Below, piece by piece: positions 1 to 7,730 of a stretch of DNA of 16,886 nt. A model generated the notes under the pieces. That model worked only from the letters and a program-made list of their open reading frames with translations, searched no databases and was not told the origin of the DNA. Location of the stretch: positions 1 to 16,886 of the forward strand of contig PXEI01000268.1 of assembly GCA_003564775.1 (NCBI GenBank). The letters run 5' to 3'. The position numbers and the translations under genes are program-made. The number at the start of each line of letters is the position of its first letter. Position 1 is the first letter of the stretch. Origin of the DNA: Spirochaetaceae bacterium (GTDB lineage: Bacteria; Spirochaetota; Spirochaetia; DSM-27196; SLAA01).

Positions 1-2
1 CG

Positions 3-1466
3 CACAGCACCTTCGCAGAGGTTGATGGTGAGCTCCAGGCTGCGGGTCTGCTGGCCCTGGACTCGGCACCGGCTGAGTTGTCGGCGATGGTCGGCGTGGT
101 GTTTCAGGATCCGGACAGTCAACTCACAATGCTCACGGTGGAAGATGAAATGGCGTTTGGGCTTGAAAACCTGGGCGGGGAACCGCGGCTCATGAGTTCC
201 CGCATTGATGAAGCGCTACGCGCGGTGGGCTTGCATGAGCACAAAAACCAGAGGGTTGATAGACTCTCCGGCGGCATGAAGCAGCGGCTGGTGATTGCCG
301 CCATGTTGGCAATGCAACCACAGATCTTGGTGCTGGATGAGCCGACCTCGCAGCTTGACCCTGCCGGGGTGCGGGAGATCACGGCGCTCATTGCGCAGCT
401 CTGTGCTGAGCGTCCCGAACTCACAATCCTCCTCGTGGAGCACCGACTGGACTCCGTTGTCTCCCTGATTGATCGCGTACTGGTGCTGAACGCCGAGGGC
501 CGCCTGGTGATAGATACGTCTCCTGAAGCAGCCTTCGGCGCTCACGCAGCCGACCTGACCGCATTGAACGTATGGCTTCCTACCGAAGTACAGGCCAGGC
601 TTGCGGAGTCAGAGAAGCACTCGGCGGGTACGACGCAGGGAGAGGTTGCAGCGGCCTTTCTCGAGTGGTGCAGTCCACGGCTTGAGCCGGGCGTCCTGGC
701 CGCGTCCGCCGCGCCGATTGTAGAGTGCCGCGAACTGGAGTACTGCTACCGGCCCGAGACGCCGGTGCTTCAGGGGGTCAACCTGGACCTGTTCCCTGGC
801 GAAGTATCGGCCTTGCTTGGTGCGAATGGAAGTGGTAAGAGCACCTTGGCCTCGCTGTTGGTTGGTCTGCGGCGACCTGACGCCGGGCAGGTGTTGCTGG
901 ACGGCACACCGCCCTCACGGCTAACTGGGGCCGAGTTGGCGCAGAAGCTCGGCTACGTGTTCCAGAATCCCGAACATCAGTTTGTTACTGACTGCGTGCT
1001 CGACGAGCTGTGTTTTCACCTTCCCGGTCAAGAAGAGAACACCCACGAGCGGGCCCGCGAGGTGCTGCATGCCTTGCGTCTTGAGGGCTTTGAAGCCCGG
1101 AACCCTTTTACGTTGAGTCTGGGACAGAAGCGACGGCTTTCAACCGCAACGATGCTCATGCGTCCCAAGCGGTTACTGGTACTGGACGAGCCAACCTTTG
1201 GCCAGGATCCCGCCGCTCAGGAGGAACTGCTGAGTATGCTTGAGTCCTTGCGAGCTCAGCAGACCGCGGTACTCATGATAACTCATGATATGGATCTGGT
1301 CTGGCGTTGTGCCGATGTCGTCTATGCCCTTGCCGAAGGGCGACTTGCGCCTGGTAGCACTCCGGCCAGCTTCTTCGCGGACGGCGCGACGCTTCAGTCG
1401 CTTGGGCTTGAGGAGCCTCAACGACGAGCCTACTACCTCCGGGCCACAGAAGGAGTAGCACAATGA
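3..1466 (+). CDS. Fused double ATP-binding subunit of an ECF-type transporter (YkoD/EcfA-like), 5' end cut by window
   Basis: Energises vitamin or metal uptake at the cytoplasmic face of the inner membrane. The frame is open to the window edge, so the true start and the first Walker A lie upstream. First ATPase: Q-loop FQDPDSQ, signature LSGGM (about 264-278), Walker B ILVLDEPT (324-347), H-loop histidine in VEHRLD. After a linker of roughly 90 residues comes a second complete ATPase: Walker A GANGSGKST (819-845), Q-loop FQNPEHQ, signature LSLGQ (1113-1127, second residue of the GG pair region altered), Walker B RLLVLDEPT (1170-1196), H-loop THDMD. Both catalytic glutamates are present. Two CbiO-type ATPases in one chain followed by EcfT is the architecture of YkoD and related fused EcfA proteins. 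The stop overlaps the EcfT start (ATGA). The substrate cannot be told without the S component, which is expected upstream. Confidence 0.93.
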   Translation, partial: HSTFAEVDGELQAAGLLALDSAPAELSAMVGVVFQDPDSQLTMLTVEDEMAFGLENLGGEPRLMSSRIDEALRAVGLHEHKNQRVDRLSGGMKQRLVIAAMLAMQPQILVLDEPTSQLDPAGVREITALIAQLCAERPELTILLVEHRLDSVVSLIDRVLVLNAEGRLVIDTSPEAAFGAHAADLTALNVWLPTEVQARLAESEKHSAGTTQGEVAAAFLEWCSPRLEPGVLAASAAPIVECRELEYCYRPETPVLQGVNLDLFPGEVSALLGANGSGKSTLASLLVGLRRPDAGQVLLDGTPPSRLTGAELAQKLGYVFQNPEHQFVTDCVLDELCFHLPGQEENTHERAREVLHALRLEGFEARNPFTLSLGQKRRLSTATMLMRPKRLLVLDEPTFGQDPAAQEELLSMLESLRAQQTAVLMITHDMDLVWRCADVVYALAEGRLAPGSTPASFFADGATLQSLGLEEPQRRAYYLRATEGVAQ

Positions 1467-2278
1467 TGCGAAGGAGCGTGTTTGAACAGTATGAGTACGA
1501 CTCGGTTCTATCGCGCATTAATCCAGCGGTGAAGATGGTCTGCTCGGTCGTGGTGATGCTTTTTGTGTCGGTGGTCTTTGATCTGCCGACCTTAGGTGCG
1601 GTCACGTTGTTTGGAGCAATGATTGTGATTGGGCCGGGGAGGGTTCGCCTGGGTGTGCTGCTACGGGCGCTCCTGCCTTTTGTGCTGTTTGGTCTTGGCT
1701 TTCTCTGGATGAATGCCGTTCTTCCACGTGAGAGCGGTACCGTCATTGCGTCCTGGGGGCCTGTTCATGTTTCGGCCGAGGGGCTCCTTAACGGCGCGGC
1801 CTTCTTTCTGCGGGCCCTGTCCTTTGGTGTGTGGTCTACCCTGTTTGTGGCCAGCACCGAGCCCGCCGCGTTTGTGCGTAGTCTCATGCATCAGGTACGA
1901 GTCCCGCCCCGCATTGCATATAGCGCCCTGGCTGCGTACCGCTATCTACCGAACTTGCACCTCGAGCTTGAGCAGATTCAGGCGGCGCACCGTCTGCGTG
2001 GAATGGGGGAGTCGCGCGGTCTTAAAGGAAAGGCGCAACGCGCCTACCGTTATACCATTCCGTTGCTTGCTGGCGCGTTGCGCCGGGCGGGGCGGGTTGC
2101 TGCGGCTATGGAGGCCCGTGCATTCTCCGGCCTGTCACGCAGCTGGTACAAGCGTGAGGAGCTGCATCTCAGGGATCTTGCCTACACCCTCTGCGTTCTG
2201 GCTGGCATGCTGCTTATCGTCGTCTGGGGGCTGCAAAGCAATACCCTTATGTTGTGGAGTGGCAGGCTCTGGGAGTGA
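1463..2278 (+). CDS. Energy-coupling factor transmembrane subunit EcfT (CbiQ/YkoC family)
   Basis: The 271-residue membrane scaffold linking the fused ATPase to a substrate-binding S component. Hydrophobic stretches lie near residues 24-55, 66-85, 110-130 and 238-258. The cytosolic coupling helices carry two Arg-containing motifs, RLRG (177-180) and ARAFSG (218-223). These match the family's paired X-R-G/A motifs that sit in the ATPase grooves; the second reads ARA rather than ARG. The start overlaps the ATPase stop in ATGATG, with AAGGAG at 1450-1455 seven bases upstream; starting at the second ATG would shorten it by one residue. Length and motif order fit the family. No further transporter gene follows, so the S component should be upstream of the window or unlinked. 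Confidence 0.92.
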   Translation: MMRRSVFEQYEYDSVLSRINPAVKMVCSVVVMLFVSVVFDLPTLGAVTLFGAMIVIGPGRVRLGVLLRALLPFVLFGLGFLWMNAVLPRESGTVIASWGPVHVSAEGLLNGAAFFLRALSFGVWSTLFVASTEPAAFVRSLMHQVRVPPRIAYSALAAYRYLPNLHLELEQIQAAHRLRGMGESRGLKGKAQRAYRYTIPLLAGALRRAGRVAAAMEARAFSGLSRSWYKREELHLRDLAYTLCVLAGMLLIVVWGLQSNTLMLWSGRLWE

Positions 2279-2339
2279 CTCATTTTCTGCTTGATTCTTC
2301 TGCACCAGTTGACGAACTTTAGCGACGGACTCAGGTTTA

Positions 2340-2359
2340 CTCCCTGATGGAGATTTTTT
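2340..2359 (+). terminator. Weak possible terminator after ecfT
   Basis: A 4-bp stem (CTCC/GGAG, loop CTGAT) is followed by ATTTTTT. The stem is short, so this may be only a pause site or chance. It sits 62 bases after the EcfT stop and 30 bases before the adaptor gene, where the ECF operon would be expected to end. In the rest of 2279-2389 I see a TTGACG at 2309-2314 but no well-spaced -10 partner. Confidence 0.25.
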
Positions 2360-2389
2360 GCTGCCAAGCACCGGGTCCGGGAGACGTGC

Positions 2390-3352
2390 ATGAACAAAGT
2401 TGGAAACAGGAGAGTGAGAATAGTAGAAGTCCTGCTTGGCGCAAGCATAGCAGCGGTACTGCTTTCATGCTCAATGGAGACGGCCTCCGCAGTAGTGGGA
2501 CAAACCGAGTCAAGCAAAACCCCTGTTCAGCTGGTATCCGAGGGTGGGCCACCGGGCTCGGCACGAGGGGCGGGCCAGAGCATGGTCGCCGAGTTTGGAG
2601 TCCGCAGCCGTTCTACGCTTGTGGGCGGACGGCTTGAACCACGCAGCCGTATATCGCATGCTCCCCCATTCTCCGGTTACGTTCGTGAGATCTACGTGCA
2701 ACCTGGAGACCGAGTTGAGGTGGGCACCGAGCTCTATCTCATGGAACGTGACGAGATCGGTCGGGGATTTCGGCCGGTAGTGGTGAGCGCCCGCATAGAC
2801 GGGAGGGTCTCGGTTGTGGATCTTGAGCTCGAGCAACGAGTTTCGCAAGGCGCTGCCGGGGTTACGGTGCTTAACGACTCTGAGTACCACCTCGATGCAC
2901 GCATCAGCGACAAAGATGCGTTTCATGTTGAGGTGGGCCGTATGGTTCAGGCTGAGGCAGCAAATGGGAGACGCGTGGAGGGACTGCTTGTCCAACGGTC
3001 GCAGGAGCCGGACTACGAAAGTGGGCTCTTCACTCTACGGTTTCGCTTTCCGGCGGGCGAGTCTTTGAGCATCGGTAGCTTTCTACTCATCGAGTTGCCA
3101 ACCGAACGGTTGAGCGGCGTGTTTGTTCCGCGAGCTGCAATTGAGCGTCGTCTTGGGCGCCATTTCTTGTGGGTAATAGACGAGGGCACCGACGAACTCC
3201 AGCTCCGTGAGGTGCGGGTGGGTGAAAGTGTGGGTAACGAGACCCAGGTGCTGGACGGCATTGAGCGCGGAGAGCGCTACCTCGCCCGCTTGACCGGACG
3301 TGAGCGCGAAGGGGCCCCGGCGGGATCACGAGGCGCTACTCGTGAAGGCTGA
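2390..3352 (+). CDS. RND efflux periplasmic adaptor lipoprotein, hairpin-less (BesA-like membrane fusion protein)
   Basis: A 320-residue adaptor for the pump encoded next. The N-terminus has a basic start, a hydrophobic stretch and a lipobox LLSC with the lipidated cysteine at residue 27, so it should be anchored in a membrane facing the periplasm. The first lipoyl half is around 91-117 (GYVREIYVQPGDRVEVG) and the second around 131-160 (ARIDGRVSVVDLELEQRVSQG). Beta-barrel and membrane-proximal segments follow, with the typical FVPRAAI near 245-251. Only about 14 residues separate the lipoyl halves, so the long helical hairpin that reaches TolC in AcrA is absent; as I recall, Borrelia BesA also lacks it. 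The start is supported by GGGAG at 2379-2383, six bases upstream. The 3' end overlaps the pump gene. No outer-membrane factor is in the window. Confidence 0.88.
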   Translation: MNKVGNRRVRIVEVLLGASIAAVLLSCSMETASAVVGQTESSKTPVQLVSEGGPPGSARGAGQSMVAEFGVRSRSTLVGGRLEPRSRISHAPPFSGYVREIYVQPGDRVEVGTELYLMERDEIGRGFRPVVVSARIDGRVSVVDLELEQRVSQGAAGVTVLNDSEYHLDARISDKDAFHVEVGRMVQAEAANGRRVEGLLVQRSQEPDYESGLFTLRFRFPAGESLSIGSFLLIELPTERLSGVFVPRAAIERRLGRHFLWVIDEGTDELQLREVRVGESVGNETQVLDGIERGERYLARLTGREREGAPAGSRGATREG

Positions 3353-6300
3353 TCTGCTTAGGGTGATTATGGAACGTCGAGCAGTATTTCTCTTACTGTT
3401 TGGCGTACTGGCAGCCGTAGGGGTTATTGCCGCCTTTCTGCTGCCGATACAGCTGTATCCTCAAACACAGCGTCCCCGAGTCCTGGTTAGAATTCCGCAC
3501 GCCGGATACTCTGCGGTGGATTTTTCGCGTCGTTTTGGTGAGGATATCGAGTCACGGTTTCTTGCTCTCGATGGTGTGGACTCGCTTTCGGTTGAGTATC
3601 AGACCGACCGCAGTGACTTCAGAATTACTTTCGACTGGCAGACCGACAGCGAGGAGGCTCGAGGTAGCGTAGATGCGGCTATGAACACCGTCTCTGCCTT
3701 GCTTCCTGCCGATCTGCGTGAGGACTATCTGGTTCGTTTTTTTGCTGGCGAGAACGCAGGGTTTCTCCTGGTTGGACTTCGTTCGAGATCGGTGGGGCCT
3801 GAAAGACTACACCGAATGCTGCTGGACGGTGTTGCTACCGAGCTGAACCGAGTAGCCGATGCCGAGGAAGTTGAGATCTTCAATATCGAGGATCTTGAGG
3901 TCCTCATTGAGCTGCGGCCACATGCCATGCTCGACTATGGGTTAAGTATTCGTGATGTGGATGAGGCTCTGCGCGGTGCTCAGCTGCCGGAGCCGGTAGG
4001 ACGGATAGATGATAACGGCCGGAATTTTGCGGTACGATATCGCAGAGGCGTTGACTCGGTTTTCGAACTCGGTGAGCTCATTGTCGCGGATCCGGGCAAT
4101 CTACAGATTCGGCTAGAGGATATAGCCGACCTTTCTTTTTCCTATACCTTACCCTCCAGTATCTTGGTTGTTGAGGGAGAGCCTGCGGTTCGCATTAACG
4201 CTACTCCATTAGAGGGCGGGAACGTGCGCGAGATGTCTCAAGACATACTGCGTATTCTCGAACAGGCCCGGATGGATGGTCGTCTGCCAACTGATACCGA
4301 GCTGCAGTTTTATGTGAACCCTGCAGACTACATCAATCGTTCTATTCGTAACGTCGTTGGGGCCGCTGTGCTCGGTGCAGTTCTTGCAATGCTGATTGTG
4401 TTCCTTACGCTTGGAGAACTACGGAACACACTGCTTATTGGGATTTCCCTGCCGGTGACCTTGGTGCTGTCTTTTATATTGATGTATGCCTTCGAGCTGA
4501 GTCTCAACCTCATCTCACTCGGAGGAATTGCGCTTGCGGTCGGAATGGTTATCGACTCTTCCATTGTTGTGATGGAGAATATTCACCGCCATTATCAAGA
4601 GCAGTCCGAGATTCCGGACGTCTCTGCATTAAAGCGCCTCATTATCAACGCGGTTGAAGAGGTGCGAATTCCGGTAATTGCCTCTACACTTACCACCATT
4701 CTTGTCTTCCTGCCGATATCCTTCACGGCTCCGTTGACGAACGCGATCCTTGGTGATCAGGCTGCCACGGTGATTTTTGCTTTGGTGTTTGCATTACTCG
4801 TTGCTCTCAGCTGCATTCCTATCCTCGCCTCGCTGGTGTACCGACCCAAACTCGACACAGATCGGAACTCCGGTTCAACCTTACTGAGCCGCGCTTCCGC
4901 ACGATCGATGCGGGCCATTGTGGGACTGTACCGCGCTTCGCTTGGCTGGGTTATTCGGCGCCGTGTTACGGCGGCCCTGGTGGTCGTAGGAGCTTTCGCC
5001 GTGCTGGTGCTTGCGACGCTGACACTCCTTCCGCATATTCCAAGGGAGATTATCTCACCACCTCTGAGCGACCGGGTGATTGTGTTCTTTCGCAGTAGCG
5101 AGTTCACCGACCGCGTCCAGATTGTTGAGGATGTGGTGCCGCAGATGGAGGCGGTTGTTCGCGAGGCCGCGGGTGATGACGTTGAACAGGTCTATGCGCT
5201 GGTAACCGGCGGGTTCAACATTATGTTTGTCAATCTTCGCAGCACCGACGTTGCCGATGCGGTGCTGGCGAGCTTACAACAAGAGTTCGTGTCGGACAAC
5301 GTGTTTACCTACAACGTGCAGATGTGGGATCCGGCTGAGTTGCCGCTCCCACGCACCAATGACCTTCAGATTCGTGTGCGGGGGGATGACGAGCGTGAGG
5401 CGGTTGTAGTTCTGGAACAGCTACGAGACCTGGTAAATAGTACTCGCTTGTACGGCAGAGTGAGCACAGCTCCGCCTACCGGGTTGAGCGATGAGCTTGA
5501 TATGCGCATTCGACGTGAGGTTCTGGATGGGTTCCCGGAATACAGCAGTAGTAGCTTGGTCGACATGGTACGACGGATTCTGCGAGGCACCACCCCGGTT
5601 GGGTTTGAGGTCGATCTACAGGAGGTGCAGGTATCGGCGGTCTTTCCCGACTCGTCCATTGAAGGCCGCGAGCGGCTAGAGAACTTTCTTCTGAGTACCA
5701 CAAACGGGGTAGTTCCACTCAAGCATTTCTTTGATTTTGTTGAGGAACAGGGTGTAGCCGGAATTGCCGCCGAAGACGGGGAACAAGTGTTTAGGTTGTT
5801 TGCTCAGTTGCCTCGAGGTAGCTCCAACGCCGAGCGTGAACAAGCCGAGCAGGAGATACGCTCCCTGCTGCAGACCCGAGTTGAGCTGCCTCCCGGCTAC
5901 ACAGTTGTGTTTGAGGACCCGCAAACTGAGCTTGATGAGGCTATTCGTTCGCTTTTTGTTGCATTAGCCGCCTCGGTTGTTCTGATCTACCTTGTTGTTG
6001 CATTTCAGTTCAACTCGTTGTGGATTCCGCTAGTGATTCTTGTAACGGTACCGCTTGGCTTTATCGGCGTGCTCTTGAGTCTCTTTATCTTCAACTCAAC
6101 TCTGAGCTTGAACTCATTGCTGGGAACAATTCTCTTGGGCGGAGTTGTTGTGAATAACGCAATCCTCATGATCGATTTCTACCGACGCAATCAGGGAAAT
6201 GATCGCTCGAAGTTGGAAGCACTTCTTAATGCCGCAACTCTGCGTTTCCCACCGATCCTCATTACTATGCTCACAACTATCCTCGGGATGTTGCCGTTAG

Positions 6301-6428
6301 CTATTGGACTGGGTGAGGGGAGTAATATCGTACAGCCGCTTGGCATTGCGGTCTCGGGTGGCTTGCTTGTATCAACGCTGTTCACTTTGTACGTTATTCC
6401 GTCAATTCTCCGGTTGGTGGATAGATGA
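3342..6428 (+). CDS. RND-family inner-membrane efflux pump (AcrB/BesB/SwrC-like)
   Basis: About 1028 residues, normal for AcrB-type pumps, with two repeats of one helix, a large periplasmic porter loop and a helix bundle. Helix 4 carries VGMVIDSSIVVMENI and helix 10 GGVVVNNAILMIDF. Compared with AcrB from memory, Asp407 is kept (residue 405), Asp408 is Ser, Lys940 is Asn (938), and the Arg before Pro-Ile-Leu on helix 11 is Pro (RFPPILITM). I prefer the GTG at 3342: it has GAGG upstream, overlaps the adaptor stop by 11 bases, and leaves the short amphipathic N-terminus usual for these pumps. A GTG at 3300 and an ATG at 3369 are in-frame alternatives. It probably exports hydrophobic compounds with the upstream adaptor; the substrate is unknown. 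Confidence 0.93.
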   Translation: MKADLLRVIMERRAVFLLLFGVLAAVGVIAAFLLPIQLYPQTQRPRVLVRIPHAGYSAVDFSRRFGEDIESRFLALDGVDSLSVEYQTDRSDFRITFDWQTDSEEARGSVDAAMNTVSALLPADLREDYLVRFFAGENAGFLLVGLRSRSVGPERLHRMLLDGVATELNRVADAEEVEIFNIEDLEVLIELRPHAMLDYGLSIRDVDEALRGAQLPEPVGRIDDNGRNFAVRYRRGVDSVFELGELIVADPGNLQIRLEDIADLSFSYTLPSSILVVEGEPAVRINATPLEGGNVREMSQDILRILEQARMDGRLPTDTELQFYVNPADYINRSIRNVVGAAVLGAVLAMLIVFLTLGELRNTLLIGISLPVTLVLSFILMYAFELSLNLISLGGIALAVGMVIDSSIVVMENIHRHYQEQSEIPDVSALKRLIINAVEEVRIPVIASTLTTILVFLPISFTAPLTNAILGDQAATVIFALVFALLVALSCIPILASLVYRPKLDTDRNSGSTLLSRASARSMRAIVGLYRASLGWVIRRRVTAALVVVGAFAVLVLATLTLLPHIPREIISPPLSDRVIVFFRSSEFTDRVQIVEDVVPQMEAVVREAAGDDVEQVYALVTGGFNIMFVNLRSTDVADAVLASLQQEFVSDNVFTYNVQMWDPAELPLPRTNDLQIRVRGDDEREAVVVLEQLRDLVNSTRLYGRVSTAPPTGLSDELDMRIRREVLDGFPEYSSSSLVDMVRRILRGTTPVGFEVDLQEVQVSAVFPDSSIEGRERLENFLLSTTNGVVPLKHFFDFVEEQGVAGIAAEDGEQVFRLFAQLPRGSSNAEREQAEQEIRSLLQTRVELPPGYTVVFEDPQTELDEAIRSLFVALAASVVLIYLVVAFQFNSLWIPLVILVTVPLGFIGVLLSLFIFNSTLSLNSLLGTILLGGVVVNNAILMIDFYRRNQGNDRSKLEALLNAATLRFPPILITMLTTILGMLPLAIGLGEGSNIVQPLGIAVSGGLLVSTLFTLYVIPSILRLVDR

Positions 6429-6481
6429 GGGCTCTGGCTATCAGCTGTCGGGTGCAGCCTGTCGCACATGTGTTTTGGGCC

Positions 6482-7564
6482 CTACTCCATTCTTTGTCGA
6501 ACTACACCATACCAGCCCGTGCTGTACCCCTCGTAGCCGGGCGCGCGTGCTGAACCTACAAGGTAGCTGCCGTGGCTTGTCTCTACCACCCCATGGCGCA
6601 TTTCGTGGCCCTGCATCATCAACATCGTGGCTGAATCAAGGGTTTTTCCAATTTCACTCTCGTTGGTTGATGCAATAATCTGCGCCTCAGGGGTGACGAT
6701 GGCAGCAACTATATCGCCTTCGGCCATCCCGGTACGCTCAATACCGGCCACGGCATGCTGTGCCGCGACAGTTCCCAGTGCGAGCCAGCGGAAGAGAATA
6801 CCCAACACGCCGACTATGCTTCCGTCGGCGTTGAAGATCGGACATGAATAGGCAAGCACGGTTGCATCCTTAACCAAGGTGCTCTGATGCGCGGTCTGAA
6901 ACGCGAACTCCTCTTGCGAGGGTAGCTTCGCGGCAGCCTTGAACCAGGGGAGATCCTTAACCTGCATTCCGCGGGAAGAATAGAGCTGGGGGCGGCCGTT
7001 GGCGATGACTGTCCCGTCTGCGCCGATTAACACAAGGTCGTAATAGACGGTGTAGGAGTCGAGTATCTGGGAAAGACGGCGTGATGCGGTCTCTCTGTTC
7101 TCAAGCGATGGATTCTCTATGGCTTCCGACAGCGGCGGGTCTGCGGCCCACCACCGGACATCGCAGGAGCGTTCATACAAGTTCCGATCAACTATATCGA
7201 TTGCATTGAATGCAGCCTGTGAGAAGTACTGTCCACGTACCTCAATACCTAATCGCCCACTGAGCACCGACAACTCGCGAACAAGATCACTTACCTGAGT
7301 TGTCATTTGCTCTACGATACCGTCCGTTCGTGATACAAGCCTGCGAATATTGTCCGCAACTACAACAAAACCCTTTCCGCCAGCGCCAGCGCGGGCCGCC
7401 TCAATTTTGGCATTTATTGAGAGGACGTTAATATCCTGGTTGATTTCTCGGATTTCACCTACCGAGATTGCAAGGTTATGATCTAGCCTATTTGCAAGAT
7501 CCGCCAAATACTCTGCAGAGACGCGCTTCTGATCTGTCATTTTCACCGCTACCAACTTTTTCAT
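6482..7564 (-). CDS. Soluble mini-chemoreceptor: N-terminal MCP signalling tip plus C-terminal Cache-like sensor
   Basis: A 360-residue protein with the usual receptor order reversed. Residues 16-108 form a short helical hairpin around the MCP tip (INVLSINAKIEAARAG, then GKGFVVVADNIRRL). The tip keeps the Asn, Glu and Arg that contact neighbouring dimers in Tsr, but the Tsr Phe373 position is Gln. A linker with NLYERSCDVRWWA (128-140) leads to a Cache/PAS-like region (about 172-300: YYDLVLIGADGTVIANG, then VLAYSCPIFNADGSIVGVLG). I see no signal peptide, transmembrane helix, HAMP domain or long methylation helices, so it should be cytosolic. It probably reports a small ligand or metabolic state to CheA/CheW arrays. 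The promoter at 7578-7606 leaves a leader of about 7 bases and no Shine-Dalgarno. Met9 (7540) is an alternative start. It is convergent with the RND gene. Confidence 0.82.
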   Translation of the reverse strand: MKKLVAVKMTDQKRVSAEYLADLANRLDHNLAISVGEIREINQDINVLSINAKIEAARAGAGGKGFVVVADNIRRLVSRTDGIVEQMTTQVSDLVRELSVLSGRLGIEVRGQYFSQAAFNAIDIVDRNLYERSCDVRWWAADPPLSEAIENPSLENRETASRRLSQILDSYTVYYDLVLIGADGTVIANGRPQLYSSRGMQVKDLPWFKAAAKLPSQEEFAFQTAHQSTLVKDATVLAYSCPIFNADGSIVGVLGILFRWLALGTVAAQHAVAGIERTGMAEGDIVAAIVTPEAQIIASTNESEIGKTLDSATMLMMQGHEMRHGVVETSHGSYLVGSARAPGYEGYSTGWYGVVRQRME

Positions 7565-7577
7565 AAAAAATAATGCA

Positions 7578-7606
7578 AGATTAGATCGGCATCATGGCCG
7601 GGTCAA
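7578..7606 (-). promoter_or_regulatory. Sigma-70-like promoter for the mini-chemoreceptor gene
   Basis: Read on the minus strand: TTGACC (7606-7601), a 17-base spacer, then TAATCT (7583-7578). Expected initiation near 7571 leaves only about seven bases before the ATG at 7564. Confidence 0.6.
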
Positions 7607-7616
7607 GTGTGCTTGA
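7603..7616. promoter_or_regulatory. Inverted repeat TCAAG-TGTG-CTTGA over the -35 box, possible operator
   Basis: A perfect 5-bp inverted repeat with a 4-base centre. It overlaps the -35 hexamer of the minus-strand promoter and lies in the divergent region between the chemoreceptor and the aminotransferase. A bound regulator would block that promoter. No regulator gene is adjacent, and a repeat this short can occur by chance. Confidence 0.25.
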
Positions 7617-7694
7617 GCTTGTCTGAAGCCAATAATTCAAAAAACCATGCACACAGAATCATTGTGCCGAAGCATCATCCGGCCAAGATGTCGC

Positions 7695-7724
7695 TTGTCC
7701 TGCGGGTGCTCATCGCGCTACTAT
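7695..7724 (+). promoter_or_regulatory. Promoter predicting a leaderless aminotransferase mRNA
   Basis: TTGTCC (7695-7700), an 18-base spacer and TACTAT (7719-7724). Initiation seven bases after the -10 falls on the G of the GTG start at 7731. AAGGG at 7726-7730 directly abuts the start codon, too close to act as a normal Shine-Dalgarno. Confidence 0.5.
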
Positions 7725-7730
7725 TAAGGG

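Noticed and set aside
2135..2371. Minus-strand open frame rich in Lys/Ser near the end of ecfT
   Set aside because: It overlaps the conserved EcfT C-terminus, has no start signal and shows no family resemblance.
5226..5720. Several open frames of 60-118 codons opposite or inside the RND gene
   Set aside because: All are shadows of the pump's codon bias, with Arg/Ser-rich compositions and no motifs.
6429..6481. Terminator between the convergent RND and chemoreceptor genes
   Set aside because: Only a 4-bp GCTG/CAGC stem without a T-run is visible, which is not enough to call.
7628..7652. Possible ArgR box upstream of the ArgD-like gene (TGAA...ATTCA)
   Set aside because: The half-sites are two bases too far apart and the centre is not AT-only, so it does not fit the ARG-box consensus.
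7646..7670. GCACA...TGTGC inverted repeat in the divergent region
   Set aside because: A five-base stem with a nine-base gap that does not overlap a promoter element; likely chance.
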